A stretch of 64,000 bases of DNA from Patella vulgata (lineage: Eukaryota > Mollusca > Gastropoda > Patellidae), in contig NC_065882.2 of assembly GCF_932274485.2 (NCBI RefSeq), positions 36,736,593 to 36,800,592 of the forward strand, read 5' to 3'. The notes under the pieces were generated by a model. That model had not been told where the DNA came from. It searched no databases and saw nothing but the letters and a program-made list of their open reading frames with translations. The stretch's first letter is position 1. Each line of letters begins with the position of its first letter. Positions 34,931 through 47,964 of this stretch are shown piece by piece. The translations under genes and the position numbers were made by a program.

Positions 34931-36863
34931 ACTAGACCTGCAAGCAGCACTGAACCGGCTTTCAGGAATCAGACAGGAAGTGTGTCATACAATAGCCCAT
35001 TTATCCAGCTACCAAACGATACTTTAGATGTTTTGATCCGGTCACACCCGACGTCGAAATCCCGATTGTTCCAAGAGCACCGATTTTTTTACTGTCTTTT
35101 TTTTTTAAATATCAAATATTTTTTTGACTACTTCCTGTTTACGGATCATTATCGGGATAGATTTAACAAGTGGTATGGGAACTTAACTTCCTGTACCAGA
35201 AGTTTCAGAAAGATCCATTGGACAGTTTTACCTCCCTTATACCACTAGAAGCAGATTTACAGATATAACGATTTTTCAACTTTTTTCAAAGATTGTGGCC
35301 CTTTTGGACCATTTATATGGGATTCACACCCCATATCAGCGTTAGGACTCTAAGTAACATAAGTTTAAGAAAGGAAATAAGAGTAATTTTCGAGATAAAA
35401 GCAACAATTTAGTTCTTTTGGTCCGCTAAGTAACAGAAGTTTAAGAAAGGAAATAAGAGTAATTTTCGAGATAAAAGCGACAATTTAGTTCTTTTGGTCC
35501 GCTAAGATCTGGTGGAGAAATCAAGTTTTTCGTACGAGCGCTAACTTTTTTTAACCTTTTTCTTCATTTTTTGAATACGTCGGGTATGGAGATTATTGTC
35601 GGGATAGTTTTAATAACCAATTTGGGCAATTAGATAGCCACGGGGCTCTGTAATGATATATTACATTATCTGATCAGATAAAATGGCCCTGAGAAATCCT
35701 ATGTTCAAAAGTGCAAAAAATTCAAAAATGTCAAAAAATCGAAAATTAAATTTCAATAACTCAATACATATTATACATCGTTAGAATCGTAATTAGGTCA
35801 GTTATCTGAATGTGTAACCTTTTCGTAAAAATCTGATTTTAATCAGATTTTTACGAAAAGGTTAAATTAATAAAATAGTATAGCATTTTCCAAAATTTTA
35901 CGATTTTTTGACTTTTTTCGATTTTCAGTCCCTTTTTTATCCTATTCCAGACATTTCAAAGACTTATTGGATGTTTTCATGCACAAGACTACCGAAAGGA
36001 CTCTCGATAGAGAAAGTTAAAAAAAAATTGTAGGTTAAGTTTTTGAGATAAAGGCGTCCAAAAACGCTCCAAATCAGAAAATACTTGATTTTCAGCTTGT
36101 CATATTTTGCTGCTTGGTCATAGTATCCGTATAAATTGGGCATCATACGACAGCCCATTCCTAGGGCCACTCAACGAAAGCTTAATTCGTTTAATCCATT
36201 GATACTGGACGGAGAAATCGAGTTTTTCCCCGAAACACCCATTTTTTGTGTTTTTTACGAATTATCTATCATTATTTCGACTACTTCCGGTTTCCTTACC
36301 GTTGTTGAAATTGCTCTATCCAGCGGTCTGACTATATAGCTTTATGTTCCAGGACTTTCAGAAATATCGATTTATCCTTTCCCAAAAATATAAGGGTTGG
36401 GAAATGGGCAGAAAATTCGAAAAATAAAGAGCGATAACTTGGAATGAAACTTATATTTCTGGAATCGGATGGTCTTCAGGTATCCAAACATGTAGGTCAA
36501 ATTTGAAAATTTTGAAAAATAACAAAAATTGTCTCTTAAAACAATAAGTTTCATTTTTCAAACGCTAGAAGTCAGTGACGAAGTTTCGAAATTTTGAAAT
36601 TTTCAACTGCTATCTTCCGAGAAAAGATTCAGGGTTTCTGAAAATGTCATTTGTATGAAAATAGGTACAGAATTGACGAAGCTACGGCCGTTTTTTAATT
36701 TTTATGCACCGCACGAAATTCGGCCACTTCCGGTCGGCACAGGAGTTTCAAAAATAGTTTATCAAGTAGCCACCACATGGTTTCCGATAGGAAATTAGGT
36801 CCCATATCGGTATCTGTTACAGGCACTGAGAAATAGGCTATGGCGAAAAAAAAAAAAATAATA
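34931..36863 (-). repeat. Large direct duplication, copy 1
   Basis: Begins actagacctgcaagcagcac and carries gtgtgtcatacaatagcc, cctgtaccagaagtttcag and gactacttccggtttcc. Compared with copy 2 it lacks 651 bases (37352-38002 of copy 2), has a 76-base direct duplication (35355-35430 and 35431-35506) and has gained a 23-base inverted copy at 35841-35863. It ends in poly-A and aataataactagacc. Confidence 0.85.
35816..35863. repeat. Perfect palindrome, 23-base arms
   Basis: AACCTTTTCGTAAAAATCTG continuing ATT, a TT spacer, then the exact reverse complement. Copy 2 (38301-38323) has only the left arm, so the right arm is new. Confidence 0.95.
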
Positions 36864-38830
36864 ACTAGACCTGCAAGCAGCACTGAACCGGCTTTCAGGA
36901 ATCAGACAGGAAGTGTGTCATACAATAGCCTATTTATCGAGCTACCAAACGATACTTTAGATGTTTTGATCCGGTCGCACCCTACGGTGAAATCCTGATT
37001 GTTCCAAGAGCACCGTTTTTTTCCTGTCTTTTTTTTTAAAATATCGAATATTTTTTTGACTACTTCCTGTTTACGGATCATTATCGGGATAGATTTAACA
37101 AGTGGTATGGGAACTTAACTTCCTGTACCAGAAGTTTCAGGAAGATCCATTGGACAGTTTTACCTCCCTTATACCACTAGAAGCAGATTTACAGATATAA
37201 CGATTTTTCGACTTTTTAAAAATATTATGGCCCTTTTGGACCATTTATACTATATTGAGGCTTTTAAATTTAGATTCACACCCCAGACCAGCGTTAGGAC
37301 TCTAAGTAACAGAAGTTTAAGAAAGGAAATAAGAGTAATTTTCGAGATAAAAGCGTCTGAATAGGCTCCAAAAAGGAAAATACTAGATTTTCAGCATCTC
37401 ATAATATATTACGTAACCAGCGATTTTTAACCATTGAGATGTCATAAGATCGGCCATTGTTCGGGCTATCCAATGACACTTTAGTTGTTTTGATTCGTTG
37501 AAATATGGCGTTGTAATCACTTTTTTCGCAAGATCACCATTTTTTACTTTTTAAGTTGTTTTTTTCAAAATATCAGATATTTTTTCGACTACTTCCGGTT
37601 TTTGGATCATTGTCGGGATAGTTTTAACATGTTGTTTGGATAGTTAACTTTCTGTACGAGAAGTTTTAGAAACACCCATTGAGCTGTTTTCAAAACAAAG
37701 AATAATAGAAGAGCATTTTCAGTAATTTGAGGATTTTTCAACTTTTTTCCAAGATTGAGGCTCTTTTTGGACAACTTATGTTATTTCAATGCTTTTATTT
37801 TTGGACTCACGCCATAGTCCTCCCATAGGACTCTGAGTAAAAAAAGTTTAAGAAAAAACGTAGTTGTTGTGTTTGAGAAAAAGGCCTCTCAAAATGCTCC
37901 AAAACGGAAAATACTAGATTTTTGGCGTACCATAATTTATTTTCTAGCCATCTAAATCGTATCATTCAGATGTCATATGATAGTCCATTAATGGGTCTAT
38001 CCAGCGACATTTTAGTTCTTTTGGTCCGCTAAGATCTGATGGAGAAATCAAGTTTTTCGCACGAGCGCTAATTTTTTTTAACCTTTTTCTTCATTTTTTT
38101 AATACGTCCTGTATGGTGATTATTGTCGGGGTAGTTTTAATAACCAATTTGGGCAATTAGATAGCGGCAGGGCTCTGTAATGATATATTACATTATCTGC
38201 CAAAAATTCAAAAATGCCAAAATCTCGGAAATTAAATTTCAATAACTCAATATATATTATACATCGTTAGAATCGTAATTAGGTCAGCTATCTGAATGTG
38301 TAACCTTTTCGTAAAAATCTGATTAAATAATAAAATAATATAGCATTTTCCAAAATTTCACGATTTTTTGATTTTCAGTCCCTTTTTTATCCTATTCCAG
38401 ACATTTCAAAGACTTCTTGGATGTTTTCATGCACAAGACTAACTAAAGGACTCTCAATAGAGAAAGTTAAAAAAAAATTGTAGGTTAAGTTTTTGAGATA
38501 AAGGCGTCCAAAAACGCTCAAAATCAGAAAATACTTGATTTTCAGCTTGTCATATTTTGCTGCTTGGTCATAGTATCCGTATAAATTGGGCATCATTCGA
38601 CAGTCCATTCCTCGGGCCACTCAACGAAAGCTTCATTCGTTTAATCCATTGATAATGGACGGAGAAATCGAGTTTTTCTCCAAAACGCCCATTTTTTGCC
38701 TTTTTTTCGAAATATCTATCATTATTTCGACTACTTCCGGTTTTCGGATCGTTGTTGAAATTGCTTTATCCAGCGGTCTGACTATATAGCTTTATGTTCC
38801 AGGACTTTCAGAACTATCGATTTATTCTTT
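36864..38830 (-). repeat. Large direct duplication, copy 2
   Basis: Same start as copy 1 and over 90% alike by eye in the matching parts. It keeps the 651 bases missing from copy 1 and stops at gatttattctttcc, lacking the last ~500 bases of copy 1. Confidence 0.85.
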
Positions 38831-39047
38831 CCAAACATATGCTCTTGTCCAGTTCTGAGATGTCCCCCGGTCTCTTTCCCGGTAGTGTTTTATAATCTAA
38901 TGGTACCCAGTGTTCAAATGGAGTGGAAAACGAAAGTAACTAGTCAAACTCTGGCCATAACAGTCTTGGGATTGCAAGGTTCAGCATATGTTATAGACCC
39001 TAATATGAAAATACGAGAATACAATACAATAAGTATGTAGACCTGTA

Positions 39048-39390
39048 TGACTTGAAATGTGGTCGTATATTGTTGCGCTCTAGAGACTAAAGTTAATACC
39101 TGATTTATACACAGTGTTTAAGGTCATAACATGAAGAATTCTATTGATTTTCAGTAATTTCCGATAATTACTGCCAGAGTTATGGCCCTTGATCACTTAA
39201 AAAATCTTGTGGTCGCTCTAGAGGCTAAAGTTAATATCCAATTGACTTTAAATTTATACACAGTGTTTATGGTCATGAGACGAAGAGGCCTATTGATTTT
39301 CAGTGATTTCCGATAATTACTGTCAGAGTTATGGCCCTTGATCACTTCAAAAAATCATGTGGACGCACTAGAGGCCAAAGTTAACACTAA
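39048..39390 (+). repeat. Family C tandem array, copy 3, with half head
   Basis: aaatgtggtcgtatattgtt is the right half of the CCACAT head. Two and a half units follow with gctaaagttaatat, agttatggcccttgatcac and tatacacagtgtt. Confidence 0.8.
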
Positions 39391-40921
39391 AGTGGGATAT
39401 GATTTCCCTCTGATTTAATGCTACACAATAAGACGTTGTCTATTTATAGTAATTCTACCTTTCCCACTTTCTCCCCTTTTGAAAAACATTTTTGTTAACT
39501 TTTTGATTGGTCTAGGATCGAAAAAGAGTGTATAAATTTTCATTTTGTGCCAGGTTTTGGTGAATATTCATGATTATTAGGCGGAACAAACATGACAAAG
39601 GATATAATATATAGTCCAGCAGCATAGCGAAATAATTGCACATTTTTTGGTAAAGTAATAAATATTTCTCAATTATAGGTTATATAAATACTTTGATATG
39701 CTGAGATAATTACTAACCAGTATGTCAGCCTTTATAAGACATTAACTTAGGTGAAAAATTGTGTTGCAGAAAACATCTTGTTTATATAATGTAGATCATG
39801 TCTAAAACAACCCCAATTCCCTTGCTTCTAGTGTGTACAGTACATGTGTCAACCATAAATTGCTGCATATTAAATTCTGCCACACAGTCGCCTCTACTGA
39901 CAATGTGCCATGCAAGAAAGATTTGCGCAAATTTTTTAATATTGTCCAGCATACCTTGTTGCCCATAATGGTTTCTGTGCTGCTTTGGGGGAAGTTACAC
40001 ACTATTGACCATCATAAATTATTGCCTTCATCAGTTGTTGACGATATAGTTTCATTATTGATGATATCTAGAGTACCTGATAACACTTATAATGAATTTA
40101 TGCTCGATTCTGTTGAATTCAAAGTTTAGAATTAATTAAAACAATTTGCTTATAAATAAACCTATACAGTATGATATGTTCATTTAATAATAATGATAAG
40201 TATATTTGTGTATTTTTCAACCTTTTCTTAATTTTGATTAGAATTAGACTTTTAGAAATTCATGTGGGAAAAGATGATTTATTGTTTTGTTTGAATCTAT
40301 TGAAATCGAATGCTCTGTTTTATGTGATTACAAATACACCATTGTATCATCTTTGAATATAATGATGAAATATGTAAAAGAAATTCTATTAGGAACTTTG
40401 TTGACGATTTGTACATGTAATTATTGTGATGTGATATGTCAAATGAATCACTCAAATAATGATTCATTAATTTTTAAAATTAGGAATTGTAGCTTGAAAT
40501 AGATTAAGACTATGACAGTAATCTTATTAGAAAAGATGGATTGTTATATTGATAGAAACACGTTTTTTTTAAATATACATCTACATAATAATTTACAGTT
40601 CATATCATGCAATATTTTAACAGACCAACCCAGGGAGATAGAAGATTTATTTGTCTACTGAAACAATATGAATATATAGTATTATTTTTATTGGTAAAAT
40701 CTTTATCGGTATGTACAATGGCTATATATTGCTAAGCAGATGGGTAGGACATCTGATTGACAAGGAGTTAGAATTCCAATCTTTCAGGTAGAACTATTAG
40801 ATTAACCAAGCATATCGAACTAAAACAATATCCGAAATCACATTGGCGCACTGATCAGGCGGTCCTGTGCTCAAGCCCTGTGCTCAATCCAGTGTTGGCA
40901 GATAAAATTCCTCAGGATTTT
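39391..40921. other. Unique-looking stretch without recognised gene
   Basis: AT-rich. Open frames of 98 codons (39833-40129) and 71 codons (40287-40502) lack recognisable motifs. Confidence 0.4.
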
Positions 40922-41866
40922 TGTCCCCCGCCTTTCGAAGAAAGCAGGGGACTATTAAAATGGGTTCGTCCGTCTGTCTGTCTGTCCGTCACACTTTTTG
41001 GGACACAATAACTCTCTTTCTAATTCAGCTAGAATGTTCAAACTTGGTGTATGTGTTTATTAGGCCAATGCCTTGATGGAGTGTGAAGATAAGCATTTTC
41101 TGCTTAGGGTAAGCAAAGATAAGCAATTTGATTGGTTGATGCGTTGGGACATGATAACTTTAGTTCTTATTAAGTGAGAGTGATGAAATTTGGTGTATAG
41201 TTTTATTACATCAATACCTTGACTAAGTTTGATAATGAGCATTTTCTGCTCAGGGTAAGCAGAGCGATAAGCAATTTGATTAATTGAGACTTTGGAACAC
41301 AAAAACTCTCCTTCTAATTGAGCTAGAATGTTCAAACTTGGTGTAGGCGTTCAATAGCCGTTCATTAGGTGAATGCCTTGATGGAGTTCGATGATAAACA
41401 TTGTCTGCTTACGCTAAGCAGAGATAAGCAATCTGATTGGTTGATGCTTTGGGACACAATGACTTTAGTTTTAATTGTGTATAGATTCATTATATCATTA
41501 CCTGGACTAAGTTCGATGATGAGAATTTTCTGCTTAGACTAAGGAACGATAAGCAATTTGATTGGTCAAGACTTTGGAGCATAACAACTCTGCTGTTAAT
41601 TGAGGTAGAATGTTTAAACTTGATGTAGATGTTCATTAGGTGAATGTCTTGACTGAGTTAAATGATAAACATTTTGAGCTAAAGCTAAGCAGAGCCAAGC
41701 AATTTCATTGGTCGATGCTTTGGGACAAGATAGGGAGTGATGAAACTTAGTGTATAGTTGATACTTGATACTTTTGAAAAAAAATTAATGTGCTATTAAT
41801 TAATATGTGTCATCTATTTATTTTGTGATTTTGGCGGGGGACATCAGACTCGCTGTTGGCTTGTCC
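40922..41866 (+). repeat. Tandem-array element, family D, copy 2, with both ends
   Basis: Left end TGTCCCCCGCC (40922-40932), followed by tttcgaagaaagcagggg, which folds back on the C-run. A GTCCGTCTGTCTGTCTGTCC tract follows, then an alternating array of ~147-base units. GGCGGGGGACA at 41833-41843 is the exact inverted repeat of the left end. A further shared block (cagactcgctgttggcttgt) suggests the true end is near 41866. No target-site duplication was recognised. Confidence 0.85.
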
Positions 41867-43384
41867 AACCTGGTTTGCCCTTGTCAGTGGTACAGGATGG
41901 AAAGCCTGGCATGACACAACTTCTAGTTATTCAGATGGGACAAACAGCCAAGGTCCTGAATACATGTTGGTCTATGACTATACGTGAAATAATCCCTGAC
42001 AAATGGAATTCAAGCAACAAGGACTGCCCAGACAAACTTTACCTCATAGCACACTGCATGACATATGGCCATCTTCATTAGTCTGGTTTGTGCAGAAATG
42101 GTTAATTTCATTTGTTAATGAAAAGCTAGTATGGCTGACGTGTGGAAGAGGTGTATATAACACACCAGTGGGGCACAAAGTTTTGATTTGTTAAAGGGAC
42201 AATAACACTCTTGCTGGCTTGACAGCCCCAGAAAATAAATAATAGCCTTATTCTAAGTATTAGATGTTTATAATTAAGTGTCCTACCTGTTGTGTAAATT
42301 ATCCATTACATCCTATTTTACTTGTCCAGAGGTTTGGAAAATATTTTTAAATCCAAGTCACATTTGAAAAGGTTTACGTTGGGCTTTTCAAATCATTTAG
42401 TTGAATTTTTCCAATTTTTTAAATTAGGTGTGTTAAGATGAAATTTGTATCATCAATTAATTGGAATATTGTAAAATAGTACAATTTGTGGACCAGAATA
42501 AAGATTGGGACATATTATTCAGTTACAACAAGAGTGGTATTGAGCCTTTATTAAATTGGCATAAGTACATGTAAATCCAGTAGTTTTAATTTGGAACGGT
42601 TTATATTAAATTCAAATTAACTTATTTTCATTATTATCATATGTTAGTCCCAAAATGACCTAGTCTGCGTCGAGTAGATATTAAACCCCCTCTCCCCCCA
42701 CAAAATATTCTGTACATACACGAAAAATGTATCCATCTGTGGTACTTCCTATTATTAGCTATTAATAGACACCAGTTGACTTGCACTGTTATGGGGACTC
42801 TTCCGCCCCTCTTTTCCTATCGTGTGTGAGGTTTTTTCGTCATCTTCTTGGGATTATTTATTTTATTTTACGGACGATTGAGCATCCTCTGTGGATCCCT
42901 TCACACGTTCCAGAGACACCCGAACGCCAATGGCGTACCCTCTCTACAGCCTCAATCTACCAGCATGGAAGAAGAAAATCCTAATAAAACACCTAGAACG
43001 ATACTGAATCTGAAACTTTTTTTCAACTACTTTTATTAGCAGCTAGAAACTTTACGAAAACCAAGTAAAAAATGTCAAACTCTCTTTTACTAGATACCAC
43101 CTATTTTTTTCGACATAAATCGAAAACTTATTATCGAATTCACCTTTTTAAGCAGATTAGATTTAAAGTTTCCACTATACCAATAATAAAGAAATTAGAA
43201 GATAAATCTATACACACTTGGGTTTGTTTTAGAAAAACCTAACTTCACCCTTAAGAAGAATTAATACCACCAGTACATACCAGATCGAAGAATACCTATT
43301 GAAACCAAATCGACAGTCTATTTTTACAGCATCCGTTTTAGAGAAGCTGTTATTCTAACAACTTCACCTTTAAAGTAGCTAAGT
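41867..43384. other. No gene recognised; SINE tail remnant inside
   Basis: A decayed SINE 3' end lies at about 42648-42695 (ttagtcccaaaatgacctag then gtagatattaaacccc). A block at 42781-43030 has long open frames without recognisable domains. The rest is AT-rich. Confidence 0.45.
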
Positions 43385-43900
43385 CTCTAACTCAATATCA
43401 CCCAAAATCTTCGACATTGAAAACACGATTTATTTGTCGGTTTAAATCAACATTGATGTTGTGATCTTACCGGAAAAAGATGGCCTTCTGATATCCAATA
43501 TTTAAAGGCAAACTAAACATTTTACAATTGGTACACGAATCGTGTACCATAATGCGTTTCAGCGCTATTTGTAATAAGGGACTCGAAAAACGAGGCTATG
43601 CATATTCCACAAGTCATGTCAAACGGTGACATCATATTCTTATCTGGAGAGCATGCCTAATAAATACTATCGGCGTAGACTGGAATAACTAGACGCTAGT
43701 GATTGAAATTCGATTGAGAATACTGGCGTATTTCGCCGAACTTAACTGATTAGAAATTACAGTAAAAACAAAAACGATTGAATGTAAATCAATTTATATA
43801 CATTCATATTACATTATTGTATGCGTTGAGACCCATTTGTGTCAATTTCTAGGTCCCAAATATTAGCGACTTAGCTCCTTTAAGCTATACTTCGTACATT
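43385..43900 (+). repeat. Dispersed repeat X, copy 1
   Basis: Close match to 61968-62650: ctaactcaatatcaccc, gtttaaatcaacattgatgt, cgtgtaccataatgcgtttc, gtagactggaataac and cccatttgtgtcaatttcta. It may extend to about 44520, where sequence of unknown class follows (ttgataaagggcgaacgctg). Confidence 0.75.
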
Positions 43901-44721
43901 TTTCTCCCGTGGCCCTCTAAACTACAGAATATATTTTTATTCATAGTGGTGACCAACAACCTTCCTATTTACTTGTAATACGATCTACCGCCCATCAGCA
44001 TCACCGATTTCACGATCCAGAGTTGAATCACTAGCTACGAAACTACTCCTTTGAATTCATAACCGATCGCAGCAAAACTCCATACTTATAGGCCTATTCT
44101 ACCTCTGCACGTTTGAAGACTAGGAGGTTCCGGATGACCGAGACTATACATATTCATCTCTAAGGAAACTACCGCCATTGATGTTACCTGACTACAGTCC
44201 TTTGATGATAGTTGCCGTTTATACATATTTAATTGTTTTGTTTTTTAAGTAATTAAATTTTGTTTATCAATTTTATTCATATTTATCATTTTTTTTTTTT
44301 TAAATTGTTTATGTACATTAATGACCTTAAATTTGTCTATATTATATCATTATTAGTTTTATAATCCCAGTATAGGGATTAATTAATCCTCAACGTTATG
44401 CGCATGCGCAATAATTCTATTGTCTATATATACCCGATAACGGGATTATTTTTGTAACCAGTTGATAAAGGGCGAACGCTGAAACGCGTCCTGGATAAAT
44501 TCTTTTTATATCCACACAGTCTTGTCAAGTTTGTTACCGGGGATTTTTTTACTATGATTTAAAAACAGAGGAAAATGGTTAATTTTGGCATGAAACCCTC
44601 TCAATTGTAACATTCGCAAATAGCAAACAACGAGGCCTGATAATACAACCAAGACTGCCATGCCTTTTAAGGAGTGATTAGGTTATCGATGTAACTTTAA
44701 AATACAGTTGTAGAAAGAAGA

Positions 44722-45857
44722 TAAAAAATTAACCCGGGAGCCCAGTGAGGTTTAATCAAAATATTGAGTCCAAAAGGTTTGAGGTCTACAACACATATTT
44801 TACCCCTAGATCATTTTGGAAAGGCAAGTCTTAAGTTTTGTAACCTGTGCATATACCTGGGAGGGCTCCCCCTAACCCTCCCAAATTCATTGGGAGTTAA
44901 AATTCAATGTCCATCCACAATTTTCTTGCAAACGTTTCATACTTAACACTAAGAAACAAAATGCATGACTTAAGAGTATAAAATGTTGTGCTAATGCTAC
45001 TCAAGAACTTAATTAATTAGCACTAATTAGTGACAGTAATTAAAATTTAGAGTCCATAACTGAAACAAAGCCTAAAAGCTAGCTAACCAAGTCAGGAAAC
45101 CAAAAATATCACTTAAGAGCGACAAAAGTTGAACAAATCTTGCTTAAGAGTGGTACAAAGGTCAAAGGTCACTAATTAGTGACTAATTAAAATTTAGAGT
45201 CCATAACTGAAACAAAGGATAAAAGCTAGCTAACCAAGTCATGAAACCAAAAATATCACTTAAGAGCAACAAAAGTTGAACAAACCTTGCTTAAGAGTGG
45301 TTTAAAGGTGACAAAGGTCAAATTGTGGGTCCCATAATGACGTTTGAGTGGATTTGATTAAATTGTCTTGTCCGGATTGTTTTTCTTTCTAACACCATTT
45401 CTATGAGCTTCACTGCACAAAATGACAGCTTCAGAGCATAAAATGCTGCACTAATGCTACCAAGAGCTAATTAATTAGCACTAATTTGTGACCATAATTA
45501 AAATTTTGTGTCCATGGCTGAAATAAAGCCTAAAAGTTAGCCAACCAAGTCAGGAAGCCAAAAATATCACTTAAGAGCGACGAAAGTTGAACAAACTTGG
45601 CTCAAGACTAGTGACAAAGGCCATATTTTGGGCCACATTATGACCAATTTCAGCCAATCAAATTGCTTATCTCTGTTGATCCTAAACATAAAATGCTCAT
45701 CTTCGAACTCCATCAAGCCATTAACCTAATCAACTCCTACACCAAGTTTGAACATTCAATTAGAAGAAGAGTTATTATGCCCCAAAAGGCTTGACGAACA
45801 GACAGATGGACAGGCCCATTTTAAAAGTCACCTGCTTTCTTCGAAAGACGGGTGACA
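44722..45857 (-). repeat. Array element with family D head and family F array
   Basis: On the minus strand it opens with a head like family D (gtctttcgaagaaagcaggt, then tgtccatctgtctgttcgtc) at about 45790-45855, one D-type unit, then ~145-160-base F units (acaaaagttgaacaaa, cttaagagcgac, taaaatttagagtccataac). It ends at gggagcccagtgagg (44735). The same F sequence lies inverted at 47965-49099. Confidence 0.85.
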
Positions 45858-46317
45858 ATAATGTTGATGTCGGCAATAATTATGCACTTGAAAGGATGGC
45901 AAAATTAGCAGTACAACCAAGAATTGTAAAATTGAAGGAGACTAAACTTCCTTTCAGGCATTATTCGATTTAAAGGAGTAGTTCCAGATATAGTTCAGTG
46001 AGTGAACTGTTAGTGAACTGTTTAAAGGGTGGTTAGTTCTATTCTTTTGAATAGACGAAAGTGGATCGGAAAGCACATATTATTAATATGAGTGTAAATA
46101 AAATAAAAACCAAGTACGAACAATCCAAACCATAAGACAGAATTCGAAGTCCTAAAATACGTTATAGGCAAAATAGTGTAATCAAGCAAAATAGTGTAAT
46201 CAGCAAATAGACTGCTCCTCGTGTACAAAATATACGACAAACAGTGGTAAAGTAATATGCCCAATTTTGAATTTGTTTTAATGTATATTCTAATCAATTA
46301 TTAAGCGTCATCGTGAA

Positions 46318-46780
46318 AGAATAGATAAAGAGCTGACGCTTCTCACTATAACAGTTAAAAAATGGATAATGTAAAGCGAATATGCTGAAGAGTTCAGTAA
46401 AGCTGCTTAACTCTAAGCCGAGAAAAAACTCATTTCAATAACACTGTAGCCTCAGTTGTCATTGTTACTGTTGCAACGATAATAGACAAGTCTCGCTTAT
46501 CCATTTTTTCGAAGTCCCGAAATGACCTAGTTTGTGTTGAGTGGACGTTAAACCCCATTTCTCTCTCTCTCCATTTTTACGGTTAATCACCATGCATTGT
46601 CGAACAGCAGATCAGATTTAAATTTGTGTAAAATCGGACCCATCAGATGGCATCGAGAGTTGATTATGGTCTTGTCATGTTAATAAATGTCTAATTAATT
46701 ATATAACATAACTAATGAAATACCTGCAACTGACATATTTAGCTCTTGCATAATATGTATGTTTATTATGTTCGGTGAAT
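46318..46780 (+). repeat. Dispersed repeat G, copy 2
   Basis: Shares ttctcactataacagttaaa, gagttgattatggtcttgt and tatttagctcttgcataat with copy 1. Split by a SINE tail at 46509-46570. Confidence 0.7.
46509..46570 (+). mobile_element. 62-base SINE 3' tail insertion
   Basis: tcccgaaatgacctagtttg, gtggacgttaaacccc and (TC)n, flanked by ccattttt at 46501-46508 and 46571-46578. Confidence 0.8.
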
Positions 46781-47964
46781 TAAGCGAACAATCCAAATTG
46801 AACGACCGTCATTTGCGCCTGCCATAGTATATTCTACATGGTTTGTTTTGTTCTGTTTTTGACGGGGGTGGGGTGTGTGAAACAGCCATTTTAAATTACT
46901 TCCGCATTTTCGATAATGTCTCAGGTGTGTGCGCTGCTAAAATTAAAGTACATATTTATTGTGGAATAAATTAAAATATTGAATTTGGATTGTGCGGGTG
47001 CCTAAAAACATCATACTTTCAGATAAAAATAAGTGTGCGAACAAGTTTTTATTTAACAGAACACAGTTTTTATGGGAAACAATAACAGGTTACTATAGCC
47101 TGCATGAAGTTTGACAGTACCAGATCCATATTTACAATCGTTAACAATATAATATTGTTACGAACAGATACATGGCATACAGTTAATGAGGAAACAGAAA
47201 TATATGGAATACAATGATGACAATACAAATATTATTTTGTAATTAATCACATAAACTGCTCTAAACTACTATTGATATCTAGAAATAATTGTCATGGGTT
47301 GGCCGCAGGAATTGTATGCCTCCTTTGAGAAGCATCTCTGGTGTTGAAATCTCCAAAACAGCACCACATTCCGAAATCTGTGCCTCACTCCACAGTAAAT
47401 CTAATTTACAATTGGAAATATTCGGGAGTGATAAGCCATAATAGAATGAAAATTGATGAAACAAGACTATTAGCCAACAAGAGTATCGCATGTCTGTATG
47501 AGTGTATTACTTGTGTGTACATGTATGTGTTTTCTATGTTATATGTATTATTAAATATATACGACTATGTCTAAATATATATGTATGCATGTTGTCTTAA
47601 ATGGACATTTTGATGCATTTAACATATTATCTTATCTTATCTAGCACAAAAATCTTGTAAGTAAACAGTATAAGCCAGTCTTGATAGCATTATACCGAAA
47701 AAAGCCTTCCGATTTCGACCCTTTTTTCACCAAGATGGCATTCGAAGACATTCCCGTAAATATCCATGTTAAGGAGAACACATAAATGTTTCGAATCATA
47801 TATATCTTTATATGAACTAATTTATTATTTAATTGTCTGCGTTTTTAAAACAAGAGAATTATCCAGTTCTATACTTCCATTCTCAATATTTAGAATAATT
47901 GGAAAAACCTTACAGTTTTTGCTTTTCATTTACTATAAGGAATGCATAATTCGTCGCATAGTTT
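46781..47964. other. No gene recognised
   Basis: AT-rich sequence between the two inverted F elements. Short frames at 47341-47574 and 47766-48089 lack motifs. Confidence 0.4.

Noticed and set aside
39833-40129. 98-codon frame as a host gene
   Set aside because: No motif, no splice or promoter context, and the AT-rich region offers many chance frames of this size.
44461-44505. Hammerhead-ribozyme-like text (ttgataaagg...ctgaaacgcg)
   Set aside because: The core deviates at conserved positions (TTGATAA for CTGATGA), helix III cannot form properly, and the helix I sides do not pair.
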